Source of the DNA: Bacillota bacterium
GTDB lineage: Bacteria; Bacillota_A; Clostridia; Lachnospirales; WQUN01
Assembly: GCA_009786175.1 (NCBI GenBank)
Contig: WQTQ01000093.1
Span: 1-6,873, forward strand
Direction: 5' to 3'
Length of the DNA stretch: 6,873 nucleotides
Both the position numbers and the translations under genes were made by a program. A model generated the notes under the pieces. The model did no database searches. It saw only the letters and a program-made list of their open reading frames with translations, and was not told the origin of the DNA. Below, piece after piece: positions 1-4,642 of the stretch (its first letter is position 1; each line of letters starts with the position of its first letter).

Positions 1-994
1 CTACAATTATTACAGGCTCGTTTTGCAGTTTATGAGCATAAGCAAGAAAATTTTGTGCGCATTCATAGTAAAACCCATGTGTAGAATCCGGGAAGCCCAT
101 TACCATTATTGTAACAATTGGAATACCTTGTACATGTGTAAGCGACACCGGGTTATGCGGTCTCCACTCGCGTGAAATGCGAAGACGAAAAGTATCCTGC
201 CGCCCATTTTGATAAATAATTGTTGCCGTTACTATATCTCGCCCAAAGTATCCTTCCGGGCGAAGCATAACAAATGAATAATATAACTCTCCGGAATTGC
301 TTAATGAAAGCCGCATTACATCTGCTAAATTTATTGAGGTATAGTCACTAATTATTTCACTAATATAAACTCCTGTGGCCCGGTTGCGGAAGCCGTTTTC
401 GCCCCGTTCAAAAGCAAAACGTCTGCCACCGGTATGGGGTACAAAGAAGTTATAGTTAACTCCCGCAATATTATCGTACATCCAAAAATGGTTGTCCCGT
501 ATTACAGTTGAAAGGTAGCTGTGCAAAAGTGTGCCAAACTCGCTTCTCTCCCACATATCTTTCGTTTCCAAGCTTGCAATAATTTGTTCAAGAAGCGGTA
601 AAAATACATCATCACCACCAAAATAAATATACGCCCCGTATGCTTGACGCATTAACTCGAAGAGATCTCTTGTGTCTGCAATTGCACCTTCTGTGGGTAT
701 ATTTTCCAAAGTTCGGCGATGTCCGGTATACCATGGAATCCGCAATCTCCAAGAAAAAGGTACCCGCCCATATGTTAACTCATATATTCGCGCCCTGTCC
801 GGGCGTACTAAATCATGCTTCCGTTGGTTGGCGGTTGCCAAAATTTTTTGCAAGGTTTCGTTGGATTCAATTACCGGGTTAGGGGAGAAGCGGGGGCTTT
901 GCGCTGCGGCTTCTGCTGTTTTAACAAGCCCGCAATCGGTAAGGACGGTGAGTATAATTAGCATAAAAATGAAAACATAAAACAGCTTTTTCAT
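1..994 (-). CDS. S41-family peptidase-like secreted protein, second tandem copy (C-terminus beyond window)
   Basis: The frame is open from the ATG at 994-992 to the window edge (331 whole codons), so the gene is 3'-incomplete here and not visibly broken. The start is fixed by AAAGGAG six bases upstream, lying inside the end of the preceding gene. The product has a basic MKK start, a hydrophobic stretch at residues 4-19 and Cys21, so it is exported. The residues before the cysteine are L-T-D, so the -1 position is Asp, not the Gly, Ala or Ser expected of a lipobox. Residues 55 onward match the neighbouring copy closely (about 55-60% identity by eye), including ANQRKHDLVRPDRA (55-68), RDNH (166-169), NGFRNRATG (200-208) and GFPDSTHG (300-307). 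The window ends at the VIIV preceding the conserved D-x-R-x-N-G-G-G motif. The catalytic serine region is therefore not visible, and the S41 assignment comes from the full-length paralogue. Peptidase activity is inferred only. Confidence 0.82.
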   Translation of the reverse strand, partial: MKKLFYVFIFMLIILTVLTDCGLVKTAEAAAQSPRFSPNPVIESNETLQKILATANQRKHDLVRPDRARIYELTYGRVPFSWRLRIPWYTGHRRTLENIPTEGAIADTRDLFELMRQAYGAYIYFGGDDVFLPLLEQIIASLETKDMWERSEFGTLLHSYLSTVIRDNHFWMYDNIAGVNYNFFVPHTGGRRFAFERGENGFRNRATGVYISEIISDYTSINLADVMRLSLSNSGELYYSFVMLRPEGYFGRDIVTATIIYQNGRQDTFRLRISREWRPHNPVSLTHVQGIPIVTIMVMGFPDSTHGFYYECAQNFLAYAHKLQNEPVIIV

Positions 995-995
995 C

Positions 996-2453
996 TCAAT
1001 CTCCTTTATTTTGCAGCAGCGCAAGGGCCGCGGTTAACGCGTCCCCGGTAGCCCATAAATCCGGCGCAATACCAATACCTTCCGGCAAATGACCTTTTGG
1101 GTGGATGTAAATTGTTGTGCCAAAACCAACCAGTAAACCACTGCGTTGCAGCCGCATATATGGGAATCTCAAATCTGTATGAAGTGTCCCATTTGTGTTT
1201 TGGCCGATAATTAATGTGTTTTCAATATTAAACATTAAATCTGCAAAACCGTCCCCGGCAGAGGCAGTAAACCTGTCCACAAGAAGGATAATTAGCCGGT
1301 CGCTTTCAATTATTCTGTTGGACGGGGTACCCATAAGAGTATGCAGCCACCTTGGTGCCAAGGAACCATTGCCGCCCCCATTAGAGCGGATGTCAACAAT
1401 TATTACAGGTTCGCCTTGCAACTGTTCTGCATATGAAAGAAAATTTCGCGCGCATTCAAACTGTAACCCGTGTGCGGAATCCGGGAAGCCCATCTGCATT
1501 ATTGTAACAACAGGAACACCCTGCACATATGCAAGAGAAGCCGGGAGATGCGATCTGCGTGTTGTCTGTGAAAGTCGAAGGGTAAATGAATCTTCTTCAC
1601 CATTTTGATAGACAATTGTTAGTATTCCCGTATACCCTTGTGGGCGAAGTAAAGCAAAGGAATAATGTACTTCCCCATAATTGTTTATGGAAAGCCGCAT
1701 GACTTCTGCCGGGTCTATGGTGTTGTCGTTAACTGTTATTTTGCTGATGTAATTACCGGTGGCCCGGTTGCGGAAGCCGTTATCACTTTGCTCAAACTCT
1801 AAAACTAAATTCCCAAAGCGTGCAGAAGGTACTAAAAAATCATGTCTAACTCCCACAGCACTGAAATTTATGTGAAAATGGTTATCCCGTATTACATTAA
1901 AAAGATAACTGTGCAAAAGTGTGCCAAAGTTGTGGTTCATCCAATCATCATTTGCTTCAAGGCTTGTAATAACTTGCTCCAGTAATGGCAAAAATACTTC
2001 ATCACCGCCGAAGTAAGTATACGCACCGTATACTTGACGTATTAATTCGAAAAGGTCTTTTGCATCGGCTATTGCATTCTCTGCAGACACTCTTTGTGGT
2101 GTGCGGCTTTCTAAAAACACGCCGACATCAATTGTCCAAGGTACACGTTCTTGAGTTAACTCGTAAAGTAAAGCTCTGTCCGGGCGGACTAAGTCGTGTT
2201 TCCGTTGGTTGGCGGTATTGATTATGTCTTGCAGGGTAAAGACGGGTACTGGCGAAAGTGGGACAGTTTCGGTAAAAATGTACTGTGAAGAGTCGTCCGA
2301 AAGGTCATCGTCAACAGGCGTTGGTATTTCATTGGGCTCAACTTCCGGCGCAGTGGAAATTTGGGGGCCTTGCTCTTTGGTTTCCGATTCACTGCGCCCG
2401 CAACCGGTAAAGGCAAATATAATCAATGCAAAAACACAAATTATTTTTTTCAT
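996..2453 (-). CDS. S41-family serine peptidase-like lipoprotein, first tandem copy (485 aa)
   Basis: This is a predicted surface-anchored member of the S41 (tail-specific/tricorn-type) family; its substrate is unknown. The signal peptide MKKIICVF... ends in F-T-G-C with Cys18 as the likely lipidated residue. An acidic, Pro/Ser-rich linker follows (about 20-70). Then come a helical N-terminal domain with I-R-D-N-H-F (188-193), a PDZ-like stretch (about 225-295, tentative), and the S41 core: D-I-R-S-N-G-G-G (354-361), L-V-D-R-F-T-A-S-A-G-D (391-401) with probable nucleophile Ser398, and the terminal E-G-I-G-I-A-P-D motif (458-465) typical of the family. Where CtpA-type enzymes carry the general-base Lys (G-K-G), this protein reads N-G-T-L (421-424). 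A Ser/His arrangement using His192, as in tricorn-like S41B, is therefore more likely than Ser/Lys; an inactive protein is the alternative. I chose the ATG at 2453 because AAAGGA lies seven bases upstream and MKK begins the signal peptide; an upstream ATG at 2486 would overlap nagB and spoil it. It follows nagB by 20 bp. Confidence 0.88.
   Translation of the reverse strand: MKKIICVFALIIFAFTGCGRSESETKEQGPQISTAPEVEPNEIPTPVDDDLSDDSSQYIFTETVPLSPVPVFTLQDIINTANQRKHDLVRPDRALLYELTQERVPWTIDVGVFLESRTPQRVSAENAIADAKDLFELIRQVYGAYTYFGGDEVFLPLLEQVITSLEANDDWMNHNFGTLLHSYLFNVIRDNHFHINFSAVGVRHDFLVPSARFGNLVLEFEQSDNGFRNRATGNYISKITVNDNTIDPAEVMRLSINNYGEVHYSFALLRPQGYTGILTIVYQNGEEDSFTLRLSQTTRRSHLPASLAYVQGVPVVTIMQMGFPDSAHGLQFECARNFLSYAEQLQGEPVIIVDIRSNGGGNGSLAPRWLHTLMGTPSNRIIESDRLIILLVDRFTASAGDGFADLMFNIENTLIIGQNTNGTLHTDLRFPYMRLQRSGLLVGFGTTIYIHPKGHLPEGIGIAPDLWATGDALTAALALLQNKGD
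1001..1007 (-). promoter_or_regulatory. Ribosome binding site of second S41-like gene, embedded in the end of the first
   Basis: Read on the minus strand this is AAAGGAG, six bases before the ATG at 994. It lies within the last codons (Lys-Gly-Asp, then TGA at 998-996) of the upstream gene, leaving a single base between stop and next start. This decides the downstream start and suggests translational coupling or re-initiation. Confidence 0.85.
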
Positions 2454-2460
2454 CAAAACA

Positions 2461-2466
2461 TCCTTT
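2461..2466 (-). promoter_or_regulatory. Ribosome binding site of first S41-like gene
   Basis: AAAGGA on the minus strand sits seven bases before the ATG at 2453, in the 20-bp gap after the nagB stop codon. It selects the MKK start over the in-frame upstream ATG at 2486. No terminator-like hairpin is seen in this gap, consistent with read-through from nagB. Confidence 0.8.
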
Positions 2467-2473
2467 CGCCATT

Positions 2474-3247
2474 TCATTCCTTGCAAAACATTTTGCTGCT
2501 GTCCTTATCCAAATACAGCGTTGCCCCTTGTTTTTTCCTTAATATCGACGCCGGGTATTCCGTACTAATCTCTTTTTCCAGGGAATTGTAAACCGCGTTG
2601 GCCTTTGTGGGCCCGGGCACCATGCAAAAAATTGTTTCGCCACCAATAATGGCGGGGATGGTTAATGTAACCGCGTGGGTAGGTACATCGTCAAAAGTGG
2701 GGAAGCACCCGTCATTTACCTGTTGCTGACGGCAAATCTCGTCCAACTCTACAATTTTTACAAGTTTTGGGTCGTTAAAATCCGCCACTGGCGGGTCATT
2801 AAAAGCGATGTGGGCGTTTTCGCCAATACCCATGCACACAATGTCAATAGGAGCTTCGTTAATTAATGCGGCGTATCTTTCGCATTCCGCTTCCGGGTTT
2901 TCTGCCTGGCCGTTAAAAAAATGGATTTTGCCGGGCAATATTTTTGAAAAAAGACGGTCTTTTAGGAAGTTGCCAAAGCCCTGGGGGGCATCTGCAGCAA
3001 GCCCTATGTATTCATCCAGGTGGAAGGCTGTAATGCGCGAAAAATCGATATCATGAATTGTTGCAAGATGGGCAAAAAATTCGTTTTGTGATGGGGCGGA
3101 CGCAAAAATGATACGGAGATTTTCACGGGTCGCAAGTAATTCCCTTAATTTACAGGCCAAATCTTCCGCTGCGGCTTTTCCCATTTCTGCGCGGGTTTCG
3201 TAAACTTGAATGTTAAGCTGTTCTTTTTGAATTTTTTTCATAATCAT
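2474..3247 (-). CDS. nagB: Glucosamine-6-phosphate deaminase (NagB family), 257 aa
   Basis: A cytoplasmic sugar-phosphate isomerase/deaminase that converts GlcN-6-phosphate to fructose-6-phosphate plus ammonia, the last dedicated step of GlcNAc catabolism. Key stretches are S-A-P-S-Q (50-54, phosphate-loop region), F-H-L-D-E-Y-I-G-L (75-83) with Asp78 matching catalytic Asp72 of E. coli NagB, G-I-G-E-N-A-H-I-A-F-N-D-P-P (140-153) with His146 matching His143, C-R-Q-Q-Q-V-N-D-G (172-180), and G-P-T-K-A (212-216). Length is normal for the family (about 240-270). The residue matching E. coli Asp141 is Asn144, a substitution I recall from Firmicutes NagB. The position matching Glu148 is Asp151, as in the NDPPVADF subfamily. 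The usual Gly before the catalytic His's partner loop is Ala145. The start is ambiguous: ATG 3247 has GAAGG five bases upstream and is used here; ATG 3241 and TTG 3259 are also in frame. It diverges from nagA and heads the operon with the two S41-like genes. A 6-phosphogluconolactonase role is less likely given the neighbouring nagA. Confidence 0.93.
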   Translation of the reverse strand: MIMKKIQKEQLNIQVYETRAEMGKAAAEDLACKLRELLATRENLRIIFASAPSQNEFFAHLATIHDIDFSRITAFHLDEYIGLAADAPQGFGNFLKDRLFSKILPGKIHFFNGQAENPEAECERYAALINEAPIDIVCMGIGENAHIAFNDPPVADFNDPKLVKIVELDEICRQQQVNDGCFPTFDDVPTHAVTLTIPAIIGGETIFCMVPGPTKANAVYNSLEKEISTEYPASILRKKQGATLYLDKDSSKMFCKE

Positions 3248-3262
3248 CCCTGCCTTCAAAAT

Positions 3263-3291
3263 TTGTATCTTTTGTATTTTTACGATACACT
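3263..3291 (+). promoter_or_regulatory. Possible promoter of nagA
   Basis: TTGTAT (3263-3268), 17 bases, then TACACT (3286-3291), each four of six consensus matches. Its -10 overlaps the nagB -10 on the other strand, so the two promoters would be mutually exclusive or jointly controlled. The boxes are weak and other placements are possible. Confidence 0.35.
3264..3289. promoter_or_regulatory. Inverted repeat TGTATC-N14-GATACA, candidate operator for divergent nagB/nagA
   Basis: Perfect 6-base arms at 3264-3269 and 3284-3289 are separated by 14 bases in the short divergent intergenic region. The right arm overlaps both proposed -10 boxes, and the left arm overlaps the proposed nagA -35 box. 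A dimeric regulator bound here could control both genes. It does not resemble the DasR/NagR TGGTCTAGACCA type or a catabolite-responsive element, so the regulator is not identified. Six-base arms can arise by chance in AT-rich DNA. Confidence 0.4.
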
Positions 3292-3311
3292 AAGTGGCAT
3301 AAGTTTGTCAA
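3282..3311 (-). promoter_or_regulatory. Probable sigma-70-type promoter of nagB operon
   Basis: On the minus strand a perfect TTGACA (3311-3306) is followed after 18 bases by TATCGT (3287-3282), four of six matches to TATAAT. This places a transcription start near 3275, leaving a short leader before the nagB ribosome binding site (3257-3253). The -35 box is strong; the -10 is weak, which fits a regulated promoter. Confidence 0.55.
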
Positions 3312-3346
3312 ATTTTCATAGCGAATAGAAACGAGGCGAAATTTTT

Positions 3347-4522
3347 ATGAGGACATTAATACAAAACGGGCCGGTAATTACTCCTAACGGCATTGTGCCA
3401 ATGGGCGGAATTTTAGTAGAAAACGGAACAATAGTGGAAATACTTGACCGTCCGGTTTTAAATTTACCTGTGGATATAACAGTAATTGACGCGGCAGGGA
3501 GGACAATTTCTCCCGGCTTTGTGGACATACACGTACATGGCGGCGGTGGCTGCGAAGTTATGGGAGCCACACCGGCAGAAATTAACCAAATATGCCGCGC
3601 TCACAGCAGATACGGCACAACATCTATATTGCCCACCACCCTTGCCGCGCCTTTAAATGATATTTGCACAGCCATTGATAATATCCGCACGGCGCAGGGC
3701 AGGGGAGCAAGCGCGGAGATTATGGGGGTTCACCTGGAAGGGCCGTATTTTGCCCAAAGTCAGCGTGGTGCCCAGGCTGCGGAATACATTATTTACCCAA
3801 CGGAAGCAAATATGAGCCTTCTATTGGACAGATGGGCAGGCGGCGTGCGTATGATGGGTGCCGCCCCGGAAATACCCGGCGGCATGGAACTTGGCCGCGA
3901 ACTTGTAAAGCGCGGCATTGTAGCGTCTGTAGCCCATTCCGACGCCACATTTGAAGATGTGGAAATGGCCATAGAAAACGGCTATACGGATGTTACGCAT
4001 ATATATTCCGGGTGCTCTAACGTCCACCGGGTTAATGCTTACCGCGTGGCCGGGGTGGTGGAAGCCGGGCTGTATTTCGACGGGCTTACAACCCAGGTAA
4101 TTGCCGACGGTAAACACTTGCCGCCATCGCTGCTTCGTCTAATTTATAAATGCAAGGGCGCGGATAAAATCGCACTTATAACAGACGGGCTTGGGCCGTC
4201 GGCCACAGACATCCCGGAAGGCACGGTCTATACCCAGGGTAACGGCGTGGAAATTATTTTGGATGATGGCGTGATGAAGTTAATGGACAAGCAGGCCTTT
4301 GCGGGCAGTTGTGCCACAATGCAGCGGCTTGTACGCAATATGGTTGAGCTTGCGGGCGTACCGCTATATGATGCCGTAAAAATGGCAGCAGAAACCCCGG
4401 CAAAAGTCATTGGCGCGGGCAATAAAGGGCGGCTTGCCCCGGGGTGCGACGCGGATGTGATTTTGTTTGACAGTGAAATTAATGTGTCTATGGTTATGGT
4501 TAGGGGCGTTGTGGTAAATTAA
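3347..4522 (+). CDS. nagA: N-acetylglucosamine-6-phosphate deacetylase, 391 aa
   Basis: A cytoplasmic amidohydrolase-superfamily enzyme that removes acetate from GlcNAc-6-phosphate to give GlcN-6-phosphate, the NagB substrate. The length is typical (about 380-400). Visible metal and catalytic motifs, in order: P-G-F-V-D-I-H-V-H-G (56-65) with the HxH pair His62/His64; H-L-E-G-P-Y-F (129-135) with metal ligand Glu131; V-A-H-S-D-A-T (195-201) with His197; T-H-I-Y-S-G-C-S (217-224) with His218; I-A-D-G-K-H-L-P-P (252-260) with His257; I-T-D-G-L-G (278-283) with catalytic Asp280; and F-A-G-S-C-A-T-M (318-325). The variants THIYSG and TDGLG replace the E. coli-type THLFNAM and TDAM and match a NagA branch I associate with Clostridia and relatives. 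The ATG at 3347 is preceded by GAGG ten bases upstream, a somewhat long spacing. It diverges from nagB across about 99 bp and ends in a strong terminator, so it is probably monocistronic. All key residues are present, so it should be active. Confidence 0.96.
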   Translation: MRTLIQNGPVITPNGIVPMGGILVENGTIVEILDRPVLNLPVDITVIDAAGRTISPGFVDIHVHGGGGCEVMGATPAEINQICRAHSRYGTTSILPTTLAAPLNDICTAIDNIRTAQGRGASAEIMGVHLEGPYFAQSQRGAQAAEYIIYPTEANMSLLLDRWAGGVRMMGAAPEIPGGMELGRELVKRGIVASVAHSDATFEDVEMAIENGYTDVTHIYSGCSNVHRVNAYRVAGVVEAGLYFDGLTTQVIADGKHLPPSLLRLIYKCKGADKIALITDGLGPSATDIPEGTVYTQGNGVEIILDDGVMKLMDKQAFAGSCATMQRLVRNMVELAGVPLYDAVKMAAETPAKVIGAGNKGRLAPGCDADVILFDSEINVSMVMVRGVVVN

Positions 4523-4528
4523 GCAGAC

Positions 4529-4575
4529 AAAATTCAACTGGTAGGAATCTCTTACCAGTTGAATTTTAATTTTTT
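4529..4575 (+). terminator. Intrinsic terminator after nagA
   Basis: A perfect 15-bp inverted repeat (4529-4543 and 4553-4567) with a 9-base loop is followed by AA and a run of six T (4570-4575), seven bases after the nagA stop. The outer stem is A/T-rich and the inner part is CAACTGGTA with its complement. It should end nagA transcription and insulate the UvrA-like gene; the U-tract is on the plus-strand side, as needed for nagA. Confidence 0.9.
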
Positions 4576-4599
4576 CCCTATGCAATTTCACTCTCAATA

Positions 4600-4608
4600 T
4601 GCTACACT
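4600..4608 (+). promoter_or_regulatory. Possible extended -10 promoter for the UvrA-like gene
   Basis: TGCTACACT fits the extended -10 pattern TG-N-TAxxxT, 22 bases before the GAAGGAG at 4631. A weak -35-like TGCAAT lies 16 bases upstream (4581-4586). Since a terminator lies just before, the gene needs a promoter in 4576-4630. TATTAT at 4615-4620 or 4618-4623 is an alternative -10. No LexA/DinR-type SOS box (GAACxxxxGTTC) is seen in the stretch. Confidence 0.35.
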
Positions 4609-4642
4609 TTACCATATTATTATCGGACACGAAGGAGCCCCC

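Larger units (their letters stand above)
1..2453. repeat. Tandem gene duplication (two S41-like copies, about 1.38-1.39 kb apart)
   Basis: The two leftward S41-like genes are a direct tandem duplication still visible in DNA. Identical blocks include the 23 bases at 375-397 and 1759-1781 (encoding the N-G-F-R-N-R-A-T-G region), the 20 bases at 519-538 and 1909-1928 (encoding F-G-T-L-L-H-S), and ten bases at 821-830 and 2202-2211 (encoding A-N-Q-R). The offset falls from 1390 to 1381 across the pair, so small in-frame indels have accumulated. The copies are far from identical at protein level, so this is an established paralogue pair and not an assembly duplicate. Confidence 0.85.

Noticed and set aside
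640..980. Two overlapping plus-strand open frames (640-882 and 672-980).
   Set aside because: They lie antisense to the second S41-like gene, whose frame is open throughout and aligns with its paralogue. Their translations show no recognisable family features.
1..994. Second S41-like gene as a pseudogene.
   Set aside because: No stop or frameshift occurs in 331 codons, and conserved blocks stay in frame; only the window edge truncates it.
2454..2486. N-terminal extension of the first S41-like protein beginning MQGMKW at 2486.
   Set aside because: It would overlap the nagB end, lacks a better ribosome site and would place 11 residues before a clean lipoprotein signal peptide; ATG 2453 has AAAGGA at good spacing.
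3304..3312. TTTG-T-CAAA mini-palindrome, echoed by CAAAATTTG at 3257-3265.
   Set aside because: Arms of four A/T-rich bases are expected by chance here; the first coincides with the nagB -35 box.
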